From an uncultured Candidatus Saccharibacteria bacterium (GTDB lineage Bacteria; Patescibacteriota; Saccharimonadia; Saccharimonadales; Saccharimonadaceae), in contig CALHKE010000011.1 in NCBI GenBank assembly GCA_938033695.1, forward strand, positions 17,051 to 81,050: 64,000 bases of DNA. The letters are read 5' to 3'. The notes beneath the pieces were generated by a model. That model saw only the letters and a list, made by a program, of their open reading frames with translations. It ran no database searches and was not told the DNA's origin. Below, piece after piece: positions 1 to 7,854 of the stretch. The stretch's first letter is position 1; the number at the start of each line of letters is the position of its first letter. The position numbers were made by a program, and so were the translations under genes.

Positions 1-382
1 CATCATAGCCTTCATAATGTGGACAAAGAATAATATAGTGATCTTCTTCACCATTATTAATCCGTTCGACAAAATTACGCACGATTCCCTGGTGCCAAAT
101 TTGGCCAGCTGGAGTCGGCAGAATTACCTTAGCATTCGGACTATGTTTCTTCACACTTTCAATGGCATTAAAAACCGGCTCACACATTAGAAGCATCCCA
201 TCGCCACCACCGTAAGGGGTATCATCGACAGACTTATGCGCACCAAGGCCAAATTCACGCAAATCCACAAAATCAAATTCCGCAATCCCCTTTTCCTTAG
301 CCTTCCACATCATGGAAGTATTTAGGTATGGATTAAGAGCGTCAGAAAATAATGAAATAATGGTAAATTTAACCTTAGACAT
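1..382 (-). CDS. trmD: TrmD, tRNA (guanine-N1) methyltransferase, C-terminus off window
   Basis: This gene enters from the left edge and reads leftward, so only about the first 127 codons are present. The translation starts MSKVKFTIISLFSDALNPYL and contains the SPOUT-class TrmD signatures DDTPYGGGDGMLLM, PTPAGQIWHQ and ILCPHYEGYD. TrmD methylates N1 of G37 in tRNAs that read CNN and CGG-type codons and prevents frameshifting. The start at 382 is supported by a TATAAT box at 389-394 that lies 6 nt before the ATG, which predicts a leaderless mRNA. It is divergent from the coiled-coil gene at 485. Identification is from family motifs; the missing C-terminal half cannot be judged. Confidence 0.93.
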   Translation of the reverse strand, partial: MSKVKFTIISLFSDALNPYLNTSMMWKAKEKGIAEFDFVDLREFGLGAHKSVDDTPYGGGDGMLLMCEPVFNAIESVKKHSPNAKVILPTPAGQIWHQGIVRNFVERINNGEEDHYIILCPHYEGYD

Positions 383-399
383 AAATCCATTATACCACA

Positions 400-428
400 T
401 TTACAGATATCAATTTTCATGGCATAAT
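400..428 (+). promoter_or_regulatory. Sigma70-type promoter for the coiled-coil gene pair
   Basis: TTTACA at 400-405, a 17-bp spacer and CATAAT at 423-428. Transcription would begin near 435 and give a leader of about 50 nt ending in the AGAAAGG ribosome-binding site before the ATG at 485. It overlaps the divergent trmD promoter. Confidence 0.55.
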
Positions 429-484
429 ATATCTGTTGGAGCCGTGAATGCGGTTAGTTCTTTTACAGAAAGGTTGGTGTAAAA

Positions 485-1090
485 ATGTCAGATGCAAATC
501 AACGCATTAAAGAGTTACAAGAGAAACTAAAACTTCAATTGGAGGCGTTAACGCCGCGAAAAACAGAATTGGAAGCCTTATCAAAAGCCGCTTATCAGGA
601 ATTCCTGAATGCGGAAGAAGCGGAACGAACCTGTTTTTCTGCCCTACTGGAAATCAAGAAGAAAAATCGAGATTTTCTGCAGGAAAAATTGATGGAGCAG
701 CTGGATTATGAGCAACGTTCCGATCAAATCGAAGATGAAATCTCGAGACTCACTCGAAGATTAAAATTTATCGATTCGACGGCAGACTATCGGAATAAAT
801 ATGATTCTAGCCTAAAGAATTCCTTAAATTCCGAACAAGAATCCTTAGAAATGAAACTTGAGATATTAAAGGATGAAAAAAATAACCTTGATGCTGGACA
901 CCAAAGGGAGATGTCAAAATCCCAAGTTTCTCCAGAATGTGAATTAGTAAATAAGCATCTCGATTTGATTAATATTACGAATGAAGCTACAAAAAAATTC
1001 CAAGAATTACATAATGAAACAGAAGCGGTGAAGACAACGTATAATGCGTTAAATACCGCGTACTCGGAATTAAATAAGTACTTAAACTAG
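485..1090 (+). CDS. Coiled-coil protein of unknown function (paralogue 1)
   Basis: A 201-residue protein with no signal peptide or membrane segment. It is almost entirely charged heptad-like sequence rich in Glu, Lys and Leu, so a long coiled coil is expected. The N-terminus (NQRIKELQEKL, then a Pro-Arg/Lys pair and ELEALS) matches the N-terminus of the next gene, so the two are tandem paralogues. An AGAAAGG ribosome-binding site lies about 10 nt before the ATG and supports this start. I do not recognise a family. Cytoplasmic scaffold or filament roles would be guesses. The pair is flanked by a promoter at 400-428 and a terminator at 1923-1949 and probably forms its own transcription unit. 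Confidence 0.75.
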   Translation: MSDANQRIKELQEKLKLQLEALTPRKTELEALSKAAYQEFLNAEEAERTCFSALLEIKKKNRDFLQEKLMEQLDYEQRSDQIEDEISRLTRRLKFIDSTADYRNKYDSSLKNSLNSEQESLEMKLEILKDEKNNLDAGHQREMSKSQVSPECELVNKHLDLINITNEATKKFQELHNETEAVKTTYNALNTAYSELNKYLN

Positions 1091-1168
1091 AATTACCGAA
1101 TTTAAACTTTTAATTAGCTAGCTACGGAAACATGTGCAAATTGTATGATTTTTAGAAAGGTGGGTACT

Positions 1169-1888
1169 ATGAATCAAAAACGTATTAAAGAACTTGAGGC
1201 ACGACAAACTGCACTACAAGAAGAAATGGAGCCGAAGCGGAATGCATGTCTGGAGGCTTCCCAGAAATTCAATGCAATCATGGAGGATTATCAAAGTTTA
1301 TCCTCCAAGATTAGCTTCCTGACGGAGGAGCAGTCAAAGGTGCGTGAAGAAGTTAATCATATGTCAGACAAGGCATCTAATAACGGTTTTTACAATCCAC
1401 AGCACCTAGAAATGTTACTAGAATCGAATGGTGCTGCCAAAGCCATGAACGAAAACCTCAAGGAAGAAAACGTATTTCTGACTGATCTGGTTAAATATCT
1501 AAGAGATGACCTAGGTGTGATTAGCACGCCTGGTCCAACCGGAGAGATTAGTCCGTGTTCAAAAATTTTGAATGAGCTGGAGGCGCGACTCAGCAAAAAT
1601 CTATCTAACCAATCCGAATTGGTGATAGACCGGATGAATGTGGAAGCGGAAATTTACGAAGAGCGGCAAAAACCGCGATACAATGAACTTAATCAGCTAA
1701 AGCGGACTCTTGATCTTTTCGACACAAACATGGAAGATTACCGGGAAAAGCATGCCGAATTGACGCAAGCTAAAGATAAAGCGGAGGTTGAGCTTAATAA
1801 GGCGCAGCAGGCGCTAAGTGATTTGATCGATGAAGAAAAATCTGTTGGCAAATCACTGAAGAAGCTTCGCGCGGCTGAAAACTCTTAA
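1169..1888 (+). CDS. Coiled-coil protein of unknown function (paralogue 2)
   Basis: A 239-residue coiled-coil protein, MNQKRIKELEARQTALQEEM at its start, related to the preceding gene. An ATG also exists in frame at 1145, but the strong AGAAAGGTGGG ribosome-binding site at 1154-1164 lies inside that extension and points to the ATG at 1169. The protein has no visible signal, membrane segment or catalytic motif. The central part (about residues 115-135) contains a Gly/Pro break between two coiled-coil arms. A Rho-independent terminator follows at 1923. Function is unknown. Tandem arrangement suggests duplication and perhaps a heteromeric assembly, which is inference. Confidence 0.75.
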   Translation: MNQKRIKELEARQTALQEEMEPKRNACLEASQKFNAIMEDYQSLSSKISFLTEEQSKVREEVNHMSDKASNNGFYNPQHLEMLLESNGAAKAMNENLKEENVFLTDLVKYLRDDLGVISTPGPTGEISPCSKILNELEARLSKNLSNQSELVIDRMNVEAEIYEERQKPRYNELNQLKRTLDLFDTNMEDYREKHAELTQAKDKAEVELNKAQQALSDLIDEEKSVGKSLKKLRAAENS

Positions 1889-1922
1889 GTTGACTCGTTT
1901 CAACACTAACTAATCTATTTTT

Positions 1923-1949
1923 AAAAGGTCAGCTTTGCTGGCCTTTTTT
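1923..1949 (+). terminator. Rho-independent terminator after the coiled-coil pair
   Basis: AAAGGTCAGC-TTT-GCTGGCCTTT hairpin followed by a T-run; ends the 485-1888 transcription unit. Confidence 0.85.
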
Positions 1950-2023
1950 AGTTCAAAATTCAACTATCGTAACGACAATTTTTAGTGTTTTTAACCAGGT
2001 AACTAAATTCTTATGTTTTTCTC

Positions 2024-2052
2024 TTGACATTAGGGAGCGTAACCGATATGAT
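2024..2052 (+). promoter_or_regulatory. Consensus promoter of an orphan small RNA
   Basis: Perfect -35 TTGACA at 2024-2029, a 17-bp spacer and -10 TATGAT at 2047-2052. No open reading frame on this strand follows, so it most likely drives the non-coding transcript at about 2059-2203. Confidence 0.8.
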
Positions 2053-2058
2053 AAACAT

Positions 2059-2203
2059 AAGCTGATACGCTTCACAGGGTTCCATTATGCAATTAGTGGA
2101 GTGTGGAGATTTCATTAAAAACAAAAATACGGATTAAAACAAACCAATGTGCCCTAGGGTGGGCGCGCATCAGCAAAAATATCCTCGAAAGAGGATATTT
2201 TTC
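2059..2203 (+). ncRNA. Unknown structured small RNA, about 145 nt
   Basis: The stretch between a consensus promoter and a perfect GAAA-tetraloop terminator (2175-2203) has no convincing coding frame. Its ends pair: GCTGATACGC at 2061-2070 with GCGCATCAGC at 2165-2174 (9 of 10 pairs), extended by CAC/GTG (2073/2159) and AGGG/CCCT (2076/2152). Inside lie a hairpin, CCATTA (2082) with TAGTGG (2094), and an A-rich unpaired stretch. I see no SRP, RNase P, tmRNA or tRNA signature. The closed-stem form loosely recalls 6S RNA, but the length and bubble are not typical. The terminator is symmetric and could also serve obg on the other strand. Confidence 0.65.
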
Positions 2204-2269
2204 TTGGGTTTAAGATATGGTGACTGCTTTGAGTCCATGACCGACAGATTAAGCGGCCATATTATTTTC

Positions 2270-3598
2270 TTAGTAATCCTCTACGAGAGTAAAACGCTTG
2301 CCGGAAATTTCAATAATCGAGTCGGCTTTGGCGCCACGAGTAGTAAGCTCAGCACGAATGCCGAGTTTTTTCATAATATCACGCAAGCGGTTAACCGAAG
2401 CGTAATTCGAAAGATCAGTGCGACGAGCAAATTTTTCAATTTTTTCACCAGTGACATGATAGATACCTTTTTCATCCTGTGTAACCTGCCAGGCTTTCTT
2501 TAGCTCATGATGACTGAGCGAGATAGTTGGAACTTCTGATTCATGATGTGAAATAACCGCAGTTTTAAATTCAACTGGTTTAGCACCAATTTGCTCGGCG
2601 GTAATTTCCTGCTGTTTTTGGTTCTCTTTCACAGCCGCAAGCAGGGCGCGAAGTAGATCGTCAAGATTTTTCTTAGCCACGGAGGAAATCGCAAAAATTT
2701 TGGCATCTTTGTTAACTTCGAGAATTGCCTGTTTTTGCATTTCAATAATTTCATCGTCGAGACCTTCACACTTGGTCAGCGCGACCACCTCGAAGCGATC
2801 CTTAAGGTCTGAATATTTCTCTAATTCGTGACGAATCGTGCGATAAGCTTCACCGGCGTCATCTTGATAAGCATCAATCAAGTGCAATAACACAGCAGTG
2901 CGATCCACGTGACGCAAGAAATCGTGACCGAGACCACGACCATCGCTGGCGCCTTCGATAAGACCTGGGATATCCGCAATCAAGAGGTCATGACGATCGA
3001 TAGTAGCCACACCGAGGTTTGGAGTGAGTGTAGTGAAAGCATAATCAGCAATTTCTGGCTTTGCGTTGGTTACGCTAGCAAGAAAGGTGGATTTACCAGC
3101 ATTTGGAAGACCCACGAGACCCACGTCAGCAAGAAGCTTTAATTCAATTTCCGCCTCAAAAGCCTCGCCTGGTTCACCGACTTCGGCAATCACTGGAGTT
3201 TGACGCACACTGGATTTAAAGTGGGCATTGCCAAAACCGCCATCGCCGCCCTTAGCAATCACAGCCTGCATGCCATCTTCGGTGAGGTCGGCAATGATTT
3301 TGCCATCGCGCTTCACCACAGTGCCGACTGGCACTTCGACAATGAGGTTTTTACCAGAGCGACCATTACTGCGAGTACCGGAACCATTGCCGCCGTCTGG
3401 AGCAGTGAGGATTGGGTTAAAACGAAAATCGATTAAAGTATTCGTATCCTTATCGGCCTGGAAGATAATCGATCCACCCTTGCCACCATTACCGCCATCT
3501 GGACCACCCTTGTTAATGTAAATTTCATGGCGAAAAGAGACGGCACCATCGCCACCTTTTCCAGCTTTCAAACTCACTTTTGCCGTATCACAGAACAT
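2270..3598 (-). CDS. obg: Obg/CgtA ribosome-assembly GTPase
   Basis: A 442-residue protein with the three Obg domains in order: glycine-rich Obg fold (about 1-158, MFCDTAKVSLKAGKGGDGAV), G domain (about 160-330, GLPNAGKS, DIPGLIEGAS) and C-terminal OCT domain (about 350-440). Obg proteins act in late 50S subunit assembly and stress signalling. The G4 motif, normally NKxD, reads TKCE here (codons at about 2765-2776), an oddity in the guanine-specificity loop. Unlike many bacteria, the gene is not beside rplU-rpmA; rplU is at 25.6 kb. TAAAAT at 3608-3613 lies 9 nt before the ATG, so the message may be nearly leaderless. The start agrees with the family N-terminus. Confidence 0.97.
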   Translation of the reverse strand: MFCDTAKVSLKAGKGGDGAVSFRHEIYINKGGPDGGNGGKGGSIIFQADKDTNTLIDFRFNPILTAPDGGNGSGTRSNGRSGKNLIVEVPVGTVVKRDGKIIADLTEDGMQAVIAKGGDGGFGNAHFKSSVRQTPVIAEVGEPGEAFEAEIELKLLADVGLVGLPNAGKSTFLASVTNAKPEIADYAFTTLTPNLGVATIDRHDLLIADIPGLIEGASDGRGLGHDFLRHVDRTAVLLHLIDAYQDDAGEAYRTIRHELEKYSDLKDRFEVVALTKCEGLDDEIIEMQKQAILEVNKDAKIFAISSVAKKNLDDLLRALLAAVKENQKQQEITAEQIGAKPVEFKTAVISHHESEVPTISLSHHELKKAWQVTQDEKGIYHVTGEKIEKFARRTDLSNYASVNRLRDIMKKLGIRAELTTRGAKADSIIEISGKRFTLVEDY

Positions 3599-3646
3599 AT
3601 TAGAGATATTTTAATATATTTTGGTGGAAAAATACAGCATAAGGGG

Positions 3647-3732
3647 AAAGAATGTCGCATGCCTTTTATCGGACCGCTCTAGGGCGCTTGCCCAAGCCTA
3701 TGTCCGAAAAAGGCAAGACGACATTCTTTTTT
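3647..3732. repeat. Hairpin element A bordering the surface-protein cassette
   Basis: Long imperfect palindrome: AAAGAATGTCG (3647) with CGACATTCTTT (3719), then GCCTTTT with AAAAGGC, then CGGAC with GTCCG. The apex contains CTCTAGGGCGCTTGCCC followed by AAGCCTATG. The same apex, with compensated stem changes, occurs in inverted orientation in element B at 7756-7850. The + strand ends in a T-run, so it could terminate + strand transcription; on the minus strand it lies between the surface gene and obg. Confidence 0.7.
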
Positions 3733-3785
3733 AAAATCAAGAGAAGGGTATATGGCTTTCCCTTTTGAAAAAATTAAAGGTCTGG

Positions 3786-5717
3786 TTATGGTTTTCGGGT
3801 AAAGTAACCTGGACGACCGTGGGCTGGGTCGTCGATGCGGAGCCAGGATTTATCAGCAGTGGATGGGTCGGCGAGGAAGGAACCGGCACCACCGCGAAGT
3901 TTATAGCGATTTTCAAACATACCTGAACTCCAACTGAGCATTTTTTCCGTATTAAAATCTGCGCCAACATAAATTGTTTCGAGATTATCCCCGCGCTCGT
4001 ATTCATATATCTTAAATAAACTACTTACATTAACTACGTTTCGAGTATCAAAATTCGAAATATCTAGGGTTACAAGTTTACTCATATTCGAGAACATCCC
4101 GTTAATATCTGTGACGTTTTGAGTATTAAAATTAGATAAGTCAAGTGTAGTTAGATTTTCCATACTACTAAACATACTACCCATGTCTGTAACATTTTGA
4201 GTGTTAAAATTGGATAAATCCAAGGAGGTGAGGCTTCTAACATCCCAAAACATTGCATCCATGTTCTTGACATTTCGCGTATCGAAATTTGAAAGATTCA
4301 GTGAAGTGATATTTATTAATCCATGAAACATCTCACTCATATCTGTAACTTTTTGAGTATTAAAACTAGTTAAATTTAATAAAGAGAGGTTATACGCATC
4401 ATGGAACATGCTATTCATAGTTTTAACATTTTGGGTATTAAAATTTGATAAATCGAGCGAAGTAATTACCCTCATATCACGAAACATGTCACTCATGTTC
4501 TCGACATTTCTGGTATCAAAATTTGATAGATTTAATGTTGCAAGTTTAAATGTGGATGCAAACATCTGGTGCATATCTGTGACGTTTTGAGTATTAAAAT
4601 TTGATAAATCAAGCGAAGTAATATTATCTAATCCATAAAACATCTGCGCCATATCAGTAACGTTTCTAGTATCAAAGGTCGATAAATCCAAGCCAGTAAT
4701 ACTATCAAGATCCATGAACATCCCACGCATTTTTGTCACATTACTAGTATTAAAATTTGACAAATTCAATGTAGTAAGCTTATATAATTCATAAAACATA
4801 TAGTTCATGTTTTTAACTTTTTCAGTATTGAAACCTGACATGTCTATATTCGTAAGATTACCCCTCCCATCCCACCATTTATTACCCTCAAACATCCAGC
4901 TACTATCTTCATTTAAATAAATTTTCTCTGAATCAGAATAATAATATGCCGATTCAGTAGTCGGGTCTAACCAAAGCTTAATTTCATAATCGGAGTCCTC
5001 ATCCTCAATGTTTTTAACATTTGCCGTCGATACTGGACTAACCGAACTTCTTCTGAAATATTTTATCTCAGTAGGTTCATCCTCTAGTAATGACTTCAAT
5101 TTTTTATTAAATTCAGTGCCACTAGTGACAAGAGCTTTTGTCTCATATGGATTCGTAACAATAGAAATAATCAACTTATTAACATAATTACCTTGCCTTA
5201 AATTATCATTCAATTTCATACCGAATCTAATACTACGATGGTCGTCACTATATGTTTTCTGATGAGTTTCAACCAGAGTGGCTGGATTAGATAATCCAGG
5301 AATTGGACTAAAATCATTATCATAATCAAATGAATAGCCCCAAGTATTCGGTTCAAACCGCCATAACGGACTCTTATAGGAGGATGAATCAATTTTCGAT
5401 GATGGATATTCAGTATTTACTAAGGCTGTTTCATCGGTGCTTGTACTAATAGTGGCCGTATAGCCAGATTTATTAGAAGTATTTACTATTAAATCAATAC
5501 CCTGACTTGCTGATTCTGATGCAGATTCAATAATGTCATTACCGCTAAATTCAACCGTAGATTCGTCAACCGAAGCTGAAAGCGTGGATTTACTATCAGC
5601 GAAACATCTTTGCTTAAACAATGAAATATTGATAGCTATCATTAAAATAACCAGTAAACAAAAATATCCACCTAATCTAGTATTAAGTTGTAAATAATTA
5701 AACTTTTTCCTCTCCAT
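3786..5717 (-). CDS. BspA-type surface protein with DUF285 repeats
   Basis: A 643-residue protein. The N-terminus has basic residues followed by a hydrophobic stretch (about 16-35), a signal peptide or anchor ending near CFADSKS. A beta-rich region follows, with SGYTATIS and NPYETKALVTSG. From about residue 290 to 560 there are roughly ten repeats of 24-26 residues of the form LDLSNFNTQNVTDM-x-x-MF, typical of the Listeria/Mycoplasma/BspA DUF285 family. The C-terminus ends GRPGYFTRKP. Such proteins are exported adhesins or surface-layer components in other bacteria; a role in host contact is inferred. A TAAAAT box lies 9 nt upstream of the ATG. The downstream-encoded paralogue at 5768-7681 shares both ends. 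Confidence 0.88.
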   Translation of the reverse strand: MERKKFNYLQLNTRLGGYFCLLVILMIAINISLFKQRCFADSKSTLSASVDESTVEFSGNDIIESASESASQGIDLIVNTSNKSGYTATISTSTDETALVNTEYPSSKIDSSSYKSPLWRFEPNTWGYSFDYDNDFSPIPGLSNPATLVETHQKTYSDDHRSIRFGMKLNDNLRQGNYVNKLIISIVTNPYETKALVTSGTEFNKKLKSLLEDEPTEIKYFRRSSVSPVSTANVKNIEDEDSDYEIKLWLDPTTESAYYYSDSEKIYLNEDSSWMFEGNKWWDGRGNLTNIDMSGFNTEKVKNMNYMFYELYKLTTLNLSNFNTSNVTKMRGMFMDLDSITGLDLSTFDTRNVTDMAQMFYGLDNITSLDLSNFNTQNVTDMHQMFASTFKLATLNLSNFDTRNVENMSDMFRDMRVITSLDLSNFNTQNVKTMNSMFHDAYNLSLLNLTSFNTQKVTDMSEMFHGLINITSLNLSNFDTRNVKNMDAMFWDVRSLTSLDLSNFNTQNVTDMGSMFSSMENLTTLDLSNFNTQNVTDINGMFSNMSKLVTLDISNFDTRNVVNVSSLFKIYEYERGDNLETIYVGADFNTEKMLSWSSGMFENRYKLRGGAGSFLADPSTADKSWLRIDDPAHGRPGYFTRKP

Positions 5718-5767
5718 ATTATCCCCATTTTACCATAATCAATATGATTTTAATATTAAATAAAAAT

Positions 5768-7681
5768 TTATGGTTTTCGGGTGAAATAGCCCGGGCGGCC
5801 GTTGGCTGGATTGTCGATACGGAGTCCGTCTAGATTAACGAGATCTGGATTTCCCCAGTAGGTACCTTTACCACCTCGGAGACTAAACCTACGATGAAAG
5901 ATTTCATAATTAGCGGTTAAGTGTGATTGACTGTATTGTTTTGCTGCACTTACATCGAAATCATTAGAAGCGAGAATCTTTTGGAGTTCGCAAACTTGAC
6001 CATTATCACATAAAAACATTCGACTAAAATCTTTGACCTTGGGAGTGGTAAATGATGATAAATCTAAGATTTGAACATTAGAAACACTACCAAACATGCC
6101 AGCCATAGTTTCGACATTTTGCGTATTGAAATTCGAAACATCAATATTAGTAGAGCCACAACCATAAAACATATCAGACATATTCGTGACATTTCTAGTA
6201 TCAAAATGACTTAAATTCAAGGTAGGAATCCTCAAAGTAAACGCAAACATACTGTTCATATCCTTAACATTTTCCGTGTTAAAGCTTTGAATATTGAGGT
6301 TTTTTAGATTAGACATACCGTAAAACATATAAGACAAATCTGTGGCAGCTTGAGTATTAAAGTTCGAGAGATTTAAATTTTGAATATTTGAATTCCCAAG
6401 GAACATTCGGGAGAAGTCTGTAACTTTTGAAGTATCGAACCTTGAAACATCTAGGTTTTGAACTTGTTTTAAGTTGTAGAACATACCACTCGTATCACGC
6501 ACTTTTGATGTACGAAAATTTGCGATATCGAGAGCGGAAAGATTAATCAGCCCACCAAGCATATCGCGCATATCTTCCACGTTTTCCGTATTGAAGTTTG
6601 CAATATTTAGACTGGTAAGACTTGGTAAAGCCTCGAGCATACGAGCCATATTAGTAACTTTAGCGGTGTCAAAATTAGAAAGGTTTAAAGAAGTTAAATC
6701 TTTACAATACTTGAACATTTGAGACATATCAGTGACTTCACTAGTCTCAAACGAAGCTAAATCAATATCCTTAACCTTGGTAAACCACAGGAACATGCTG
6801 GATGAATCTGGTGCGAGGTGGATTTTTTCGGCAGCGGAATAATAATAGATGGTTTTTTCGGTAGCATCAAACCAGGCTTTAATTTCATAATCTGAGTTAT
6901 CTGGATTTTCGATATTAATTGCCGTCATAGAAGCTGTAGGTGCTACACTGCTACGCTTAATATGTTCGACATTATCCTTATTTTTTAAATTACAATTTTG
7001 CCCCGTAACCGGATCGACATGACAGGTTTGATTTGGATCTAGCGCACCCACGCGTTTATTGAAATCTGGACCATTCGTCATTACAGCTCGCATCGTGTAT
7101 GGGTTTGAAACAAAAGAGAGGATTAGTTTGTTCGTATAATTTCCTGACTCAAGATTATCAGCTAATTTCATGCCAATGCTCAGCTGATTTGATTCATTTC
7201 CATTGGTCCTTCCTGTGGTTTGGAGAATTTGCGCAGGCGTAGACAACGCTGGAATTGGTGCGTAGTTCGAAGTTCCGCCGAATTTATAACCCCAAGTGTT
7301 ATTCGGCAAATTATTTAAAGAAAGATCCGTACTAATCGAGTCGATTTTTGCACCAGCGATAGAACTAGCATTAGTTAGCGCGGTATTTTCGGTTTCTGCA
7401 CTAAGCGTCGCCGTGTAACCTGTACGATTATTGGTATTTACCGTAAAACTAAACGGAATTTCCGTGGTTTTATCGGTAGAATTTATCACTTGGTTGCCGT
7501 TCACTTGTAGATTCGCTTAATCCACCGAAGCCGATAAGGTCGGGACGAAGAGAGCAGAAGTATTATTAGTAAGAACAAGGTTCGAAAAAGAAATTAGAGC
7601 CAAAAGTAGTCCGAGAAGCTTAAATTCTCTATTAAGCCACCCCCCGTGAGAGTCTGAGGATTGTGATTTTTGGCTAATCAT
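5768..7681 (-). pseudogene. BspA-type surface protein paralogue interrupted by an in-frame TAA
   Basis: Reading from ATG at 7681 gives a plausible signal peptide (hydrophobic LLGLLLALISFSNLVL) and LSASVD, then TAA at 7519-7517 (codon 55), then the same frame continues as ANLQVNGNQVI through about nine DUF285 repeats to GRPGYFTRKP. The neighbouring paralogue has LSASVDESTVEFSGN at the equivalent place, so a single GAA or CAA to TAA change would explain the break. A GTG at 7504 could reinitiate but would make a 578-residue product without a signal peptide. The original -10 box (TAAAAT, 7689-7694) and the rest of the frame are intact, so the lesion looks recent. Readthrough or a sequencing error are alternatives. 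Confidence 0.8.
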
Positions 7682-7726
7682 ATATATTATTTTAACATAA
7701 ACAGGATGGATTTTTGATATTAAAAA

Positions 7727-7746
7727 GGATGTCGTCTTGTCTTTTC
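7727..7746 (+). repeat. Partial inverted copy of the element A arm
   Basis: GGATGTCGTCTTGTCTTTTC matches the minus-strand right arm of element A (3729-3707) at about 17 of 20 positions. It sits just outside element B, so the two-gene surface cassette is flanked by inverted copies of this arm. Confidence 0.6.
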
Positions 7747-7755
7747 ATATGCTTA

Positions 7756-7850
7756 AAAAGAGAATGCCGCTTACCTCTGACGGAGCATAAGCTTGGCCGA
7801 GCGGCCTAGAGTGTCTCCGGAACGAGGTATGCGGCGTTCTCTTCTTTTTT
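7756..7850. repeat. Hairpin element B bordering the surface-protein cassette; possible infB terminator
   Basis: Palindrome GAGAATGCCGC (7760) with GCGGCGTTCTC (7831), then ACCTC/GAGGT-type and CGGAG/CTCCG inner stems. The minus strand apex reads ACTCTAGGCCGCTCGGCC then AAGCTTATG, matching element A with covarying stem bases. On the minus strand it directly follows the infB stop and ends in TTTTT, so it can act as the infB terminator. Confidence 0.7.
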
Positions 7851-7854
7851 GGTT

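Noticed and set aside
2147..2503. 118-codon plus-strand frame across the small-RNA terminator and the obg end
   Set aside because: Mostly antisense to obg and runs through a terminator; no ribosome-binding site.
3665..3705. Twister-ribozyme-like GCCCAAGCC in element A
   Set aside because: Other conserved twister nucleotides and the second pseudoknot partner were not found; one motif is not enough.
3786..7681. CRISPR-like periodic repeats
   Set aside because: The periodicity is codon-level repetition of the DUF285 protein repeats, with no constant direct repeat or cas genes.
7790..7830. tRNA D-arm-like sequence (TTGGCCGAGCGG) in hairpin element B
   Set aside because: No anticodon or T arm follows; the segment is explained by the apex shared with element A.
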